A stretch of 64,000 nucleotides of DNA from Breviolum minutum Mf 1.05b.01 (GCA_000507305.1 DF240484.1:1-64000), one strand, 5' to 3'; shown: positions 42,593 through 53,867, numbered from the stretch's first letter. The notes: generated by a model not told the origin, from the sequence alone. Made by a program: numbers and translations.

Positions 42593-42744
42593 TGGAACCT
42601 GCATTTCACCACTGGTTTCCCCAGAACGGAGCCTGGACAGCTCTAAAACCACCCCCAAATGTCCTAAAACCCGCACGAACCTGCCTTTCACCCCTGGGTT
42701 TTCCCAAAAAGGAGCCTGGACAGCCCCAAAACCACCCCCAACCA
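42593..42744 (+). repeat. Two-copy tandem repeat, about 75 bp
   Basis: 'gaacctgcatttcaccactgg ... gagcctggacagc' recurs at once as 'gaacctgcctttcacccctgg ... gagcctggacagc', each followed by AAAACCACCCCCAA. Confidence 0.75.
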
Positions 42745-43445
42745 AAAAAAAAAAAATCCCGAAAAAAAAAANAAACAAAAAAAAAGAAATTCCCAAAACA
42801 ATTCCGCACCCATATATATATATATATGCATAACCACATTCGAGACTCAACACCCATTTAAGGTGGTCTGTTAGAAATCTTTGAACACTGCTGAATTGGT
42901 ATCTTCACGATTTCATGTGCGCTTGCCTTCAGACAAAAAATGTTCCCCAAACCTTTTTTTTTGTGAGATCTTGGATTCATATCAAGAAGGAACGACATGA
43001 TGGGTTTGCCCCCAATAATTCTTGACCGAGTTTGTTCTTACTCTTGCTTTATTCTTTTGCTTTGGAAGTATCGTTTTTCCTGTATTCTAGCGGCAAAATC
43101 CATTCGTATTCCAGTCCGCAGCAGTCCACCAAAACACCAAAAAAGCATGCTGTGAAAACCAGTTGTGTTGCAGTTTTCGAAGCCTTCTGCAAGATATTGA
43201 AGTTCCTTCCTGTTTCTTGGACTTGAGACTTGAGATCCTGGTTTTTCAAAGGTTGGAACTTCCATCAGATTCCTGGATTCGACGTTACGTTTTTTAATGA
43301 AAACATATTAGTGTGTAACTTGTATACATTTACAAATGGACATGAATGAAATTCCAAGTTGGTTGATTGATATCTTTTTGTGTAAAGGCAAAGAATGATG
43401 TGATGTCACTTGATTTCCTCTATATTGAAAATCAAAAAATAAATA

Positions 43446-43476
43446 TACAGATATATATATATATATATATATACAC
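43446..43476. repeat. AT microsatellite
   Basis: Alternating TA run. Confidence 0.85.
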
Positions 43477-43818
43477 TTATTTGGTGTACAGGACTGGGGG
43501 AAGTCTTCCTAAACCTGCTGAACCTGTTCATAAATTCATCCAGATGCATTTAGGGCTGAGAAAATACTACCAACAAAAATGAACACTTCTTGGTTGAGAA
43601 TTCGATACCTGTTTGGTAGCTGGAAATATTTTCAGTGTACTTGTTGTTCTATGTCAATCTATGTCATGCAAGGATGATTTCATGTGAAAACATGTCCAAA
43701 AACGAAGCATAGGATTCCTGAGAAAAATGGCAGCCGAATTTGTGTTTTATCCGTTTAATCCAGATTTTGGAAGGTGGAAACCCTGAGGGCCGAGGGTAAT
43801 ACTTCCTGAGCATCATTT

Positions 43819-43920
43819 GGGTGTTTCCGAAAATTATGGTACCCCCAAATCATCCATTTTAATAGGGTCTTCCATTATAAACCATCCATTTTGGGGTACC
43901 CCTATTTTTGGAAACATCCA
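43819..43920. repeat. Family B MITE (GVSENGG type)
   Basis: Arms GGGTGTTTCCGAAAATTATG and CCCTATTTTTGGAAACATCC with centre 'ttccattataaaccatcc'. Confidence 0.85.
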
Positions 43921-44733
43921 TTTCTACAATTGTTCTGTTTTTTGATGTGGAAGTTTCCCACCAAATCTATAAGCAACGCAGCAACACATCCTGGGCAATG
44001 AACCATAGTTTCCCGGCAGTCCATTTTTTTGATGGTTTATAAAATGGTTGCTTTAGCTGATTAGCCACTTGGGTGGTTAAGCCTATTCAATACGTAACCT
44101 GCTTCCAACTTGTGTATGTGGATTTATGTTCACTTACCCACCTGGCAACCGTATTAAGTATATGGTTTATTATTTGGATTATACCTTCTCTAACTCAACA
44201 ATGGGGCCTAGGCTCAGCAACTCCACCCTGAGTCAAACTGATCAATGAAAAGCAACTGCTTTGTTTTAGGGATTGATTTGTTTGGGGATGAAATCCTACA
44301 GACGTTATTCCCGTGGGGATTTACAGTAAAAAACCATTGAAAAGGATCCTTATGTCAAACAACCAGAATTCAATCGAAAGTATCCGGGTGCCACCCCAGG
44401 TTTTTTTTGATCATTGGCTCAAGTGAAAGGAACCAACCCCCTTGAAGGTTCACCGAACTGATCACCTGATGAAAAGATGTCACGGTGGGTGGCCCTTTGT
44501 AGATGAGGGAATGAAACCAGTCACATGGGATGAAACTTCCCTAATAACCCTACTTTTCGGGCCAGCCAGTCAACTTACTTATTTTTGGTGTCATTTTTGA
44601 AACTATCCCCAAACAAGGAGCAGACTTAAGGAACTCTTTTCTCTTTTAAATCAAAAAAAAGTTCGACCAGTTGCCATAAAAAGCTCCATTCATGGGACCG
44701 GAACATCTCCTTTGAATTTACGATAAATCTATA
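43921..44733. other. No supported gene
   Basis: Only a diverged copy of repeat L near 44334-44372 was recognised. Confidence 0.35.
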
Positions 44734-44821
44734 CCTAGAACCCAAATGACCCTTGTTTTGGAGGATTTGATCCGCCAAAAGGAAGGTCAACCCCTCAAAA
44801 TAGAGGTCAGTTGAGTTCTAG
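44734..44821 (-). repeat. Family K element, inverted copy
   Basis: CTAGAACCCAAATGACCC to GGTCAGTTGAGTTCTAG, flanked by TA on the left. Confidence 0.8.
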
Positions 44822-45007
44822 GTAGGTAAATATTCCATTCCAGTCCCATTCGGCGCATTTTACGAAAAAAATCCCTTGAGGATCTTCGAGTTCTGGACCT
44901 TCCCGAGTTGATATGTACGGCAGGAATGGGGAAAAAAACGCACCCGAAAACATCGCAGTTAGTCATCCAACAAAAACACCGGGCACTGTGAGGAAAAAAC
45001 CGGTTTG

Positions 45008-45117
45008 CCCTAAGAATCCTTGGACCCTCCAATGGAAGGGTGAATGAACCTCTATGATGCAGGGGTTTGAAGGGTCCTCAAACTAGCTACTTTTGAGGGG
45101 TCAGGATTCTTAGGGTG
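45008..45117. repeat. Family M element
   Basis: Left CCCTAAGAATCCTTGGACCC, right GGGGTCAGGATTCTTAGGG. Confidence 0.75.
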
Positions 45118-45202
45118 GATGTTTTGTTTATTTTTGGCAGGTGATTTTTTTTTAAAGCAAACTTTTTGGAGCCGAGTTTGTTGTTGTATTCTTGATATAT
45201 GT

Positions 45203-45290
45203 ACCTAAAAGTCAACTGACCTCTATTTTGAGGAGTTGAACTTCCTTTTGGTGTGTCCAATTCTCCAAAACAAGGTCATTTGGGTTCTAG
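45203..45290 (+). repeat. Family K element
   Basis: CCTAAAAGTCAACTGACCTC to GGTCATTTGGGTTCTAG, same orientation as 32214. Confidence 0.8.
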
Positions 45291-45497
45291 ATTCTATTTG
45301 TATCTCATTGAAATAGTTTGAACTATTTGATTATTTGTCATAAATTGTTTCAACGATTCCAGACATCTGCAAAAAAACGCGCAAGAAAGCTTCCAAACGG
45401 AATGTCCTCTTCCAACAATTCAGAAGGGTAGCATTTGCCTATGTATGCATAAGAAGCAGTAGAGTGGTTATACACAAAAATCGTGAAGTCCAGAATG

Positions 45498-45607
45498 ATT
45501 ACACCCCTGAAAACTAACAGTTTGCCTGAAACTTGATGATTGGGAGCTGAGTTTCCTTTCAATTGGGTGATTTTTAGGTTCAAAATTAAATGTCAATCTT
45601 CAAGGTA
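45498..45607. repeat. Family E/D hybrid element
   Basis: The left end is family E-like (TACACCCCTGAAAACTAACA) and the right end family D-like (AAATGTCAATCTTCAAGGTA). Confidence 0.55.
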
Positions 45608-45689
45608 TATTTAGCCAATTTACCGACATGTACCATAGAATCAACTATTAATGCATGTCAAAATAGCAGTCCCATGGATTTTTTGGGGT

Positions 45690-45847
45690 GTATCGTTCAA
45701 CATATGCATGTTCTTTGGGGTTCTGTTTGAGCGCCAGCTATCCAACCAACGGCAATCCACCCCATTGATAATTTCTGCCAGGAGGTGTTGAAGATTTTGC
45801 CATTCGCGTGTCAAAATTGGAGTTTTTAACACACTTGCGTCTACCAC
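45690..45847. other. Exon-like block, strand unresolved
   Basis: Open on + (QPTAIHPIDNFCQEVLKILP) and on - (REWQNLQHLLAEIINGVDCR). Both look protein-like and no splice pair decides. Confidence 0.3.
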
Positions 45848-46182
45848 AGGCTATGCCACTTGGCTAAAAATTGAAGTAAAGGTTGTGTTTTTTCTTTTTC
45901 GGGATAAACATGTTGAAACCCAACATTCTTTTGGTTTGGAGGGATTGACATAATTATTGATCATCATTTTTCATGATACTAGGATATGTTTTTTTGAATC
46001 AAAAAGCATCAAGAGGAATCTTTGCCTAAAACATCTAAACGGTCCCGAGGTTATTAGAATGCTGCACCGGAGCACATGCTGTAGCTCAAGCTGTAAAAGC
46101 TCAAACGACTTGTTGGAAGGCCTTTTTCTCAGTGGGGTGGGGGGGGGACATCCAGGCCCGAGATGTATGTATTTATATATTA

Positions 46183-46277
46183 GGTGGTGGTTTCAAACAT
46201 TATTCTTACCCTGAACCCTGGGGAGATGACCCAATTTGACGAGCATATGTTTCAATTGGGTTGAACCCACCAACTAG
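46183..46277 (+). repeat. Family A element
   Basis: 'ttaggtggtggtttcaaaca' to GAACCCACCAACTAG. Confidence 0.75.
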
Positions 46278-46309
46278 CATAAGAATAAAGAGACACATAT
46301 ACCCTAGGG

Positions 46310-46425
46310 GTCCAAAGACCATGAAATAAACAGATTTTTTTGAAAAAAACCTTGTTTTAGTAGGGATTTACACTCAAAATTTCCAGGGGATTATTGGTTT
46401 AATGGTCTTTGACTTCCAAGGTATA
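46310..46425. repeat. Diverged family H element
   Basis: Left TACCCTAGGGGTCCAAAGAC, right TGGTCTTTGACTTCCAAGGTA, flanked by TA. Confidence 0.65.
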
Positions 46426-46599
46426 TGTAGATATACATTGAGGGTTGCCAAAAACCTGGAAGAGTGGTTAAAAGATCGATGCATTGTTGGTGAAGGGAAC
46501 CTTATGAACCTTCAATATGCACTCTTACATTTGTTACAGTGTTTAGGCAGAGCCCGATAACATGTTTGTGTTTATGTATAATATATATATATACCCTCA

Positions 46600-47260
46600 T
46601 CTTCCTCGACCATATCTGGTATAGGCTAGGCTATGTCAGGAACTCTCGCCTATACGGGGTTTTTACTCGAACATACGGGCATTTTGGCTCGCCTATACTG
46701 GAACCCCCGCTAGACCATACCGGGAACAACTAAACGCCTATAGTGGCAATGATGGCAAACCCGGAATTGAATCGACCAATATAATGCTATATAATGATCT
46801 ATGTTGATATCATGTTAATGACTATCTTGATAAAAATCCGGCTGAAGTCAAAACACCACTCTTTCTCCAAGATTTTTCGAAAATAAGTGGACCGTGGACA
46901 GACCGTGGACACCCCGTGGAACGCACATACTGGCACGTGGAAAGGACATACTGGCACGTGGAACGGACATACCGGCACGTGGACAACAAAAATGCGCAAC
47001 TTTCCGAATATATTCGACTCAGAGCCCCAACAAAACGTTTTCAACAGCCCCAAAGAATTGAACGAAAATGGAGAATGGTCGATGTGGACTGTTGGTAGCA
47101 TCATGTTGGAGATATTAACCTATGGTCGCCTATACGGGGAAGATACGAACGACTATACCGGCATTTGTGCTCGAACATACCGGCAACACAGCTCGAACAT
47201 ACCGGCAAAATACCCTATATAGGCTAGCAAATCCTGGTATATCCTAGTTGCCCTCGAACA
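46600..47260 (+). repeat. Unclassified repeat block with CATACCGGCA words
   Basis: CGCCTATACGGGG occurs near both ends, and CTCGAACATACCGGCA-type words recur. A 21-bp tandem (46925-46987) lies in the middle. The pieces look like one unit rather than chance. Confidence 0.55.
46925..46987 (+). repeat. 21-bp tandem, three copies
   Basis: Unit ACATACTGGCACGTGGAAAG plus G, three times with small changes. The ACGTG core makes a HTGTW-type protein repeat in one open frame. Confidence 0.85.
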
Positions 47261-47287
47261 TGTCAGATACATCCTTTGGAATCACAG

Positions 47288-47304
47288 GGTATATATATAT
47301 ATAT
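47288..47304. repeat. Short AT microsatellite
   Basis: TATATATATATATAT run. Confidence 0.75.
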
Positions 47305-47574
47305 TTGTTTCATATTCATATATGATATGCCTTTTTTGTTGAACCCTCCATGCAGGAAAGTAGCTTTCCAGATTCTAGGTGGTGAAAGAAAGCGATTGCC
47401 AACAAATCAACACCATACTTTGCACAGTTTTCAGGTTTTGAATGCTTTATGTTTATAGCCACCACAAACATTTGATACACGGGTCATGTTTCACAACATG
47501 TTGATATATGTTTCTATTTGTATAAGTTCCGATATTCCACGTCCAAGTGAGTATAATATAAGCTATATTTCTAT

Positions 47575-47681
47575 CCCATAGGATCCATGGGACGATTGTA
47601 TATTTACCTACTAATTTACCATACAAATCAACCCTCCTCCATGTAGGTAAATATACCGTTCGTCCCATGGGATCCTGTGGG
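47575..47681. repeat. Family C MITE
   Basis: CCCATAGGATCCATGGGACG to CGTCCCATGGGATCCTGTGG, flanked by TA. Confidence 0.85.
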
Positions 47682-47703
47682 TATTGTTTTGCACATTTTT
47701 CCA

Positions 47704-47800
47704 GAGTTTCTCTTCACATCCAGTTTTTCGGATCGACTATACTCAGAGAAATCCATCGGAGTTTCCATCGGGGACCAACGGGTTGAGTTTCAGTCGTATT
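47704..47800 (+). CDS. Candidate exon
   Basis: Shortly after TTTTTCCAG (47695-47703) the frame reads SFSSHPVFRIDYTQRNPSEF, then PSGTNGLSFSR. A second frame is also open. No family recognised. Confidence 0.3.
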
Positions 47801-47835
47801 TTTGTTTTTTTTCCGCCGGGACCTTCCGTTACACC

Positions 47836-47951
47836 CTGGATCCGATTAACGGCTGGAAGCCTACACATCAGCAAATTTAGAAAGGAACATGATCTGAACC
47901 AAACCTCCATGAGAATTATGTTCCAGCCGTTCATCTTTGGTTTTGGTGTAC
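47836..47951. repeat. Diverged family D element
   Basis: 'caccctggatccgattaacg' on the left, 'catgatct' and 'aaacctccatgagaattatgtt' inside, GTTTTGGTGTA on the right. Confidence 0.45.
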
Positions 47952-48205
47952 CCCAAACTTGGACTTGGTGATGTTTTTTTGGGAAACACAAGTTTTTGAA
48001 AAACACTGAAGACCTCAACTTGAAATTGCGATATACATGTGTATCAAATGTCAACCCCTGATGCGGTCAAAGCTTCAAACCAATTGGGGAAAAATGGCGC
48101 AGATGTAGATTTCCTCCAACTCACACGGCGTTTGATATTTTTTTGGGGGGAGGGAAATCCATCCCTTGATTTTTCACTATAGTAACTGTGGCTCATTTTT
48201 ATACT

Positions 48206-48313
48206 AGGTGGTGGTCAACTCAAATATCTTCTTATTTTTATCCCTACCTGGTGAGATTTTTTCTCCAATTTTGGGGAGCATATTTTTCAAATGGGTTGTT
48301 TCAACCACCAACA
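48206..48313 (+). repeat. Family A element, longer subtype
   Basis: CTAGGTGGTGGTCAACTCAA to TTTCAACCACCAACAG. TTTTATAC precedes and TTTCATAC follows. An exon starts 19 bases after its end. Confidence 0.75.
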
Positions 48314-48331
48314 GTTTCATACCACGGTCAG

Positions 48332-48386
48332 GTGATGGCAGCACAGTTCAGCAAGATGCCAAAGCTCATCGAACTGGATATGACAG
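48332..48386 (+). CDS. Candidate LRR-like exon
   Basis: Acceptor ACGGTCAG|G. It reads VMAAQFSKMPKLIELDMT and one base, then GTGGCT. The spacing of L, I and L recalls a leucine-rich repeat, but one short exon cannot prove it. Confidence 0.4.
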
Positions 48387-48587
48387 GTGGCTCGTCGTGA
48401 AGTACACCAGGAGATTCTTCAGCATCAATAAGGCTTTTTATTGGGAGCCACAATGGTGATGAAATAACGATTTTGGGGGAAAAGGGCTCAAATTTTGATG
48501 AACACCTACCCATTATGACACTTATAGTTAGAGTTCAAACAGTTACCAAAACCATGATCTACCGTGATATCTCTTCCTCAAGACCAG

Positions 48588-48861
48588 GGCATTTTTCAAT
48601 GTGATTAGTTTCGTCACCTCCGGGATGAATTGTATAGATATCACCCGACCGAGTTGGTGGCGCCGAGGTGCCTTGCGCCCCATCGCACCCGAACATCTTC
48701 GTCCCTGGCCCTCCGAAGTCTCCCGCCCACGCTCTAGCATGGGGGATGCAGCAACACTGACCGATGTGCTTGGCAGAGAGGTGCAGCTTCACGCCAAATA
48801 CGGCCACTACATCACTGGTGACAACATTTCTCTCATCTTTTTCCGTCATGTTGAGAAGTGA
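48588..48861 (+). CDS. Exon ending an unknown gene
   Basis: Acceptor AAGACCAG|G. 91 codons to TGA at 48859: FNVISFVTSGMNCIDITRPS, APEHLRPWPSEVSRPRSSMG, GREVQLHAKYGHYITGDNIS. G/C is favoured in the third position. No domain recognised. It may be the last exon of the gene begun at or before 48332, though the phases do not join directly. Confidence 0.5.
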
Positions 48862-49149
48862 TTATATAAGTAAACACCTGCCGTTTCTTCCAAAAAGGGG
48901 TTAGGAAATCAACTTTTTCGACTGTTGTGTGAGGGGATTTTGATGTAAGCATTGATTGTGTCTTGCTTGTGAACTAATTGGTTTATGGTTGGTTCCTTTT
49001 GCAGTGACCATGATACTTACTCCTGATTGCTTTTTATGCATCGATTGTTGCTTTAAATTGATTTTACATTTCCATTCCATTTTAATTTGAATCATTTATA
49101 CTGCCTGTATAGTTTTAAACCACTTCTCTTTTTGAGATATTGGGGAATT

Positions 49150-49350
49150 TGTCAACTCAAATGAAAGGAAAGGAAATTGTGCAAGTGAATGGAAATGATA
49201 TGGACATCAAGGTAAAGAAGGAAAAGGGACGTGAAAGTGAATGAAATGACATGCATGGAAGGAAACATGACATGAAAGAAAAGTAACTGAAAGGAAATCA
49301 ATGGACTTTTTGGGAAATAAAAAGGAAGTGAGAGGAAACGACTAATTAAC
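49150..49350. other. Purine-rich tract
   Basis: About 200 bases of A/G-rich words (AAATGAAAGGAAAGG, GGAAACATGACATG), similar in kind to 22140-22380. Confidence 0.6.
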
Positions 49351-49472
49351 AACAACTATGACTAGAACTCCCAAAAAAGTTGTACCACTTTATTTACTAC
49401 CCCTTTTTAATATGAATCTCTTTAAGGGAGGGAACTCACTGAAGTACCTAATATTTACAAATCACTTCTGAG

Positions 49473-49611
49473 CATTGAGAAGTCCTCGGAATCCCCAAGG
49501 ATGGCCAAAAAACATGCGCCACGTCGAGGTGTTTCAAACTACCACACTTTCAACGATGTTTTTGGGGAAAACAACTTTGGCAGGCTCAAAGACCCTTCAG
49601 AAAAGGGCTGA
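49473..49611 (+). CDS. Exon ending an unknown gene (MAKKHAPRRGVSN)
   Basis: Acceptor CACTTCTGAG. It reads IEKSSESPRMAKKHAPRRGV, then SNYHTFNDVFGENNFGRLKD, to TGA at 49609. Basic then polar, clearly coding in style. The ATG at 49501 could also start a 36-codon frame. Confidence 0.5.
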
Positions 49612-49807
49612 TTTTCATTGACTGTTAAGGATCTTTTTGCTTGTTTTTGTGTGTTGATTTTTTGCCTAGCCACTGGGTGAAACTACATATAGAGATGCTC
49701 CTTCAAGATCCTATAAATGCAACTCTAGGGTCACCACTGGTGATTTTGATGGAATGTTCATTTGGGGTGTACGATTCACCAACGTGAATACATACATGCA
49801 TCCATGC

Positions 49808-49938
49808 GTAGATGGTTCAGACATCCCAAACAACCACCTGAGATGTATATATATATATAATGTGTATATATAAAACCCTGTAAAATAACGGGACACACTC
49901 CCAACCTCAACTGGTGAGCTTTGGAAAACCATCAACAG
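49808..49938. repeat. Family G element with an internal AT run
   Basis: 'gatggttcagacatcccaaa' to AAACCATCAACAG. The TA repeat at 49838-49870 expanded inside the element. Confidence 0.75.
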
Positions 49939-50046
49939 ACTTCTTCTTCGTCCAGGTGGTGCCCTGTGAAGAAGATTTGCTACGTCTCTTTGAATTATGG
50001 TCTCACAACATGAGCTACTTGGATTTCACCAAACAGAATATACAGC

Positions 50047-50147
50047 GAGTGATTGGACCCTCCAAAGGATGATAAATAAGAATTCAATTTTTCTGTTTTT
50101 TTTGCCGGTGCCGCCAGTTTTGAGATCCCATGATTCTTAGGGCAACC
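50047..50147. repeat. Decayed family M element
   Basis: 'gattggaccctccaaagg' on the left and 'gattcttagggca' on the right. Confidence 0.4.
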
Positions 50148-50368
50148 AACATTTCATGCCATATGGGGAAAATATCATTCAGAGAAACAACACTACATAA
50201 TTTTCTCAGTGTGCATCTCATTTTATGAACCGATTTGGTTGGTTCATAAGTTCATATCATTTCGGTTGGTTTTGCTCCCTCCCCACCAGGCCCTGTTCAC
50301 AGATTGTTTTAGCACCTTTGCACCCCTTGAATAAAAGTCACATCTTGAGAGGATCAAGATTTGTCAAT

Positions 50369-50451
50369 CGATACCCCCCCAATGCCACTCCCCCCCAAGA
50401 AATAAGGCCTTATTAGGGGATGATAGTGGTTAATAATTGGGGGGTACCCTT
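50369..50451. repeat. Short inverted repeat
   Basis: CGATACCCCCCCAAT on the left and ATTGGGGGGTACC on the right, with 'aataaggccttatt' at the centre. Confidence 0.55.
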
Positions 50452-50913
50452 AAATTCCCATGAATTTGGTGCTGACTCAAAACTGGGGAAGAAATCGAAA
50501 TCTCTGTCAAAAAGGTAGCCAAAATGCGTTGATTTTCATACATGTTTTGGTTGCCTTGGCACCTGACTGTTTGTGTTTTTTTTGTGGTTATTCAGAGTCC
50601 AAGAGGCTCATAAGTAACTTGGACACCCAATGGAGTTTTGTGGAAACCCGGTAACCCTTTGGTCGAGAAGCAGCTGAATATATATATATATATAATATAT
50701 ACAAGAGATTCGGCAACCTCAGAGAAAAAAAACGACCTCATTTGTGGATACCTTATTTAAGACAACAAAAAGCCTCTAGATTTATTTCAAAAAATATAGT
50801 ATTTCTTACTACCTGAAACAACAAAAATGATTGGTGCTTTGGTAAAAAGCTTTCTTCACCTTTCCGATTTTTGAGGCTGCCACACCCCGTGGGCACCACC
50901 AAGTAGGGTCGAT

Positions 50914-51030
50914 GAAACCTGCGTTTCCCTCGCTCCATCGGTCATGCGGCCTCCCAGGTAAGATCAATCAGTGCTTCCGACCAGGCATTTTGCGCCACGA
51001 AGATTGGCCAGAGGAACTCAGGAGTGGGGG
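50914..51030 (+). CDS. Candidate exon region
   Basis: KPAFPSLHRSCGLPG runs to a standard donor GTAAGA at 50960, and the same frame continues KINQCFRPGILRHEDWPEEL. Either the first part is an exon or the whole is one. Confidence 0.3.
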
Positions 51031-51284
51031 GGGCACCGGACTCGTTTTTTTTTTGTGTGTGTTTTTTAATTTGTTTCTGTTGGGAAGGTTGAAGTTGAAG
51101 GGAGAAACTTTTTGTTGGTTCAGTTTTCCAGTTGAGAGAGTTTTTTTATGCACAAATTACTCTATAAGATATTAATACTTATATCATATAACAGATGATT
51201 TGAAATTTGGGCTGACTTTACGACTGTTACAAAAGCTAAAGTTTCCTTCATGGAACGTTTCCCAGAGAAAAACTTGTCATTGAA

Positions 51285-51390
51285 GTGCCAGCATCCAACC
51301 GTCTGTCATGGCCTGAGTTGGGGGCCCAATTTTTACTACGAGATGTTCAGACGATGTTCAGACTTTCCCGGGTTGCTCGAAAAAAATGGA
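51285..51390 (+). CDS. Exon-like open stretch
   Basis: ASNRLSWPELGAQFLLRDVQ, then TMFRLSRVARKKW, just before a family B copy. A second frame is open too. Confidence 0.25.
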
Positions 51391-51404
51391 TAATTGTAGA
51401 TGTC

Positions 51405-51515
51405 TATATGGGTGTTTCCGAAAATGGTGGTACCCCAAAATCATCCATTTTAATAGGTTTTTCCATTATAAACCATCCATTTTGGGGTACCCCTATTTTC
51501 GGAAACACCCATATA
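51405..51515. repeat. Family B MITE, best copy
   Basis: Nearly perfect palindrome, TATATGGGTGTTTCCGAAAA to TTCGGAAACACCCATATA. Read through, the + frame gives GVSENGGTPKSSILIG, which I know as a recurrent spurious protein in dinoflagellate gene sets. Confidence 0.92.
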
Positions 51516-51833
51516 TAGTTATGAATTGTGACATGTTAACATGTTATGACTATAATTATGACTAGTTGACTAGTTATGACTCCCAGATATGGTTCAGAAT
51601 GCCCTGAAACATCACAGGTGCTGTCCACAAGGCAACTTTGATTCGTTTTGAAGTTATATTTTTCCACGAAGAGAACACAACCCTTCAAAAGAAATTCCTA
51701 AAAGGTCATTCCATATTGTTATTTTTTGTTGATTCATTTTTTTCTGTCTTGCCGATTTTTTCTCACATCTATAACTTATGCATCTCTCCATTCATGTCCA
51801 TGTATGTATCTTGATTGGTCGTGGTTCACTTTG

Positions 51834-51978
51834 GGGATCATCCCAGTTAGTAAGTGGTTATTAACCATGCTGATCGTAAGTCCCCTACTAAGTAGGGTTG
51901 TGGGACCCCTTCCAAATGGCCATTCATGGTTTGTAAATAGGGGGGTACCTAACTACTAACAATACCTGGGATGATCCT
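51834..51978. repeat. Family P element, 145 bp
   Basis: Left GGGATCATCCCAGTTAGTAA, right TACTAACAATACCTGGGATG and ATCC. Only one copy in the window. Confidence 0.7.
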
Positions 51979-51988
51979 CCATCTACAG

Positions 51989-52348
51989 ACGCTTCAGGAG
52001 GGCCAAAGTTCGCCTCGCATTGTTGCAGAGCATCACTCTGGGTTCCCCCCGCACCGGGTCACGGAGAAACACCAGAAAAAATGCGCGGCCAACATACAAC
52101 GCTGCGGGGATGTCGGGATGTGGTGGTCGGTTGGGTGGTTTCAATTTGGCACGTTGGTTTCAACCTCAAATGTACCAAAACTTGTTGGCAATGGGATGAA
52201 ACAGATTGGTCCAGTGGAGGATTGGATTGCCATCCGAACATTGTGGATTTTTGATTGGGAAAAGATAGAAGTTCTTCGAGAAAAGTCTAGGTATAAACGG
52301 GCAACCATTTTGCTAGAGGTACAGCTTCAGCATGGTTTCCAGCATTGA
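51989..52348 (+). CDS. Exon of an unknown gene
   Basis: Acceptor CATCTACAG (or the AG|G nine bases on). About 120 codons to TGA: EGQSSPRIVAEHHSGFPPHR, later KKCAANIQRCGDVGMWW and VEDWIAIRTLWIFDWEKIEV. It starts ten bases after the family P element. A second frame is open over the first half. Confidence 0.45.
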   Translation, partial: TLQEGQSSPRIVAEHHSGFPPHRVTEKHQKKCAANIQRCGDVGMWWSVGWFQFGTLVSTSNVPKLVGNGMKQIGPVEDWIAIRTLWIFDWEKIEVLREKSRYKRATILLEVQLQHGFQH

Positions 52349-52998
52349 TTCCAAACATGTTTTTACCTTCACACTACTGAAGGGCCGATAATTTATCCAA
52401 CTGGCAAACATTTGTTTTTTATGGTTGGCTCACCTACAAGGGCGCATCTTGTTTTTTCTCGTCAAAAACCAGTCGAGAAGAGTTTTTCAGCCTGAGAAAA
52501 ATCGGACGATTTTGATGATGGATTTTAATTTGGGTGCATTGTGTGTTCTAAGCGAATTCTCCCCAAATGACTAATTACATTTCAGGAAGTGGCTGAGATA
52601 TTCTCTTGACGCAACAAAACTGGAGTGTTCTGTGTAGTTTTTACAGCATTCATATAGCAAACCCTAAGATTCCTTTGCCCAACTGAGGGACAACCTCACC
52701 ATCTCAGTGCTTGGTCGATACCGCTGATTACGTACATGTTTGATTAATCTGGTGATGGACAGAATGCCGCAGATACCAGTTGATACAGCATCAAACAAAC
52801 CCTACGAATCAACCTCAGGAACTAAACATGATTTATATAATATAGGAAGATTAGCAGCTTCAAGTCAAAAATTAATCGATTATATTAGGTACCATTTTGT
52901 TTTTGCAAAACATCCAAAACACCACAACAAACTATTGGGATATCTATTGGTAATTCATTTTCAAACACAACAGGCATCATGACCTCTCTATCCCTCAG

Positions 52999-53107
52999 GG
53001 TGGTCTCAATGCTCTCTTCCTTTTTGGAGATGGCTTATGATCCCGATGCCGAGGCAGAAGCCTGTGGAGAAACCTGTGGAGAAAACGGCCTGTTTTTTTG
53101 TTGTTAA
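52999..53107 (+). CDS. Exon of an unknown gene
   Basis: Acceptor CTATCCCTCAG|G. It reads VVSMLSSFLEMAYDPDAEAE, then ACGETCGENG, to TAA. An acidic tail with paired C-G-E-T-C. Confidence 0.45.
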
Positions 53108-53325
53108 TCAAAGAATGCTGAAACTTTCAGGGACCTTATAGTTGGTGTGGATCCTATGGGATGTTTGATCCTAACTTCCAAAAACATCCAAGTACTGTAT
53201 ATATTTGGGTGGTGGTTTTAAATATTGTTTGTTATCAAATTTTGTATAGAGCTACGGGCCATAGGATGTGTTTTCTCAGATACAATTTGTCCCTTCAACT
53301 ACCCTTCGGTTAGTGGATTTCAGGG

Positions 53326-53430
53326 TGGTGGTTTTCAAATAGTGTTTTTTTTTCAACCCGATCCCTGGGGAAATGATTCCCAATTTGAGGAGCATATTTT
53401 CTCGGATGGGTTGGTTCAACCACCAACTAG
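53326..53430 (+). repeat. Family A element
   Basis: 'gggtggtggttttcaaatag' to GGTTCAACCACCAACTAG. A left-end fragment of the same family lies at 53209-53226. Confidence 0.8.
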
Positions 53431-53756
53431 GAAAACATACACATGCTGCATAGGTTGTTTTTCCAATGGAAAAGCCCAAATACCACGGCTCAAGAAATCA
53501 GCCGCACAAGGGATTTATCACCATAAACATCAAAAAAAGACATATGCTGTCCCAGCTGCCAAATACTGTATCCATGTTTGTCCTGTGAGGATTTTACTCG
53601 AATTTGGTGTCCTAGCAATTTGATGGGAATTCCGAAGAGGTGATTTAGTGATTTTCCAAGTGAAATATCTTTGCATATGACCTGATGTTGTGCAGATGAG
53701 GGAAATTGCGATACACAACAAAAAAAGAAAAACAGTGGGAAATTGCATGTGCGGGG

Positions 53757-53816
53757 TGATTCAAAGTGACCTTTTTATCCCTTGGTTGGAGGTCACTTAA
53801 CCTTTGAAAGGGTTCT
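53757..53816. repeat. Family I fragment
   Basis: GTGATTCAAAGTGACCTTTT and 'ggaggtcacttaacc', then decay. Confidence 0.6.
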
Positions 53817-53867
53817 ATATGCATGTAATTTGGAACATACTATATCTTTACTTTGTTTTGCTGTCAG

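Noticed and set aside
46655..46700. CATTTTGGCTCG as part of a dinoflagellate spliced-leader gene
   Set aside because: It lacks the rest of the 22-nt leader (CCGTAGCC before, CAAG after) and any donor in the right place.
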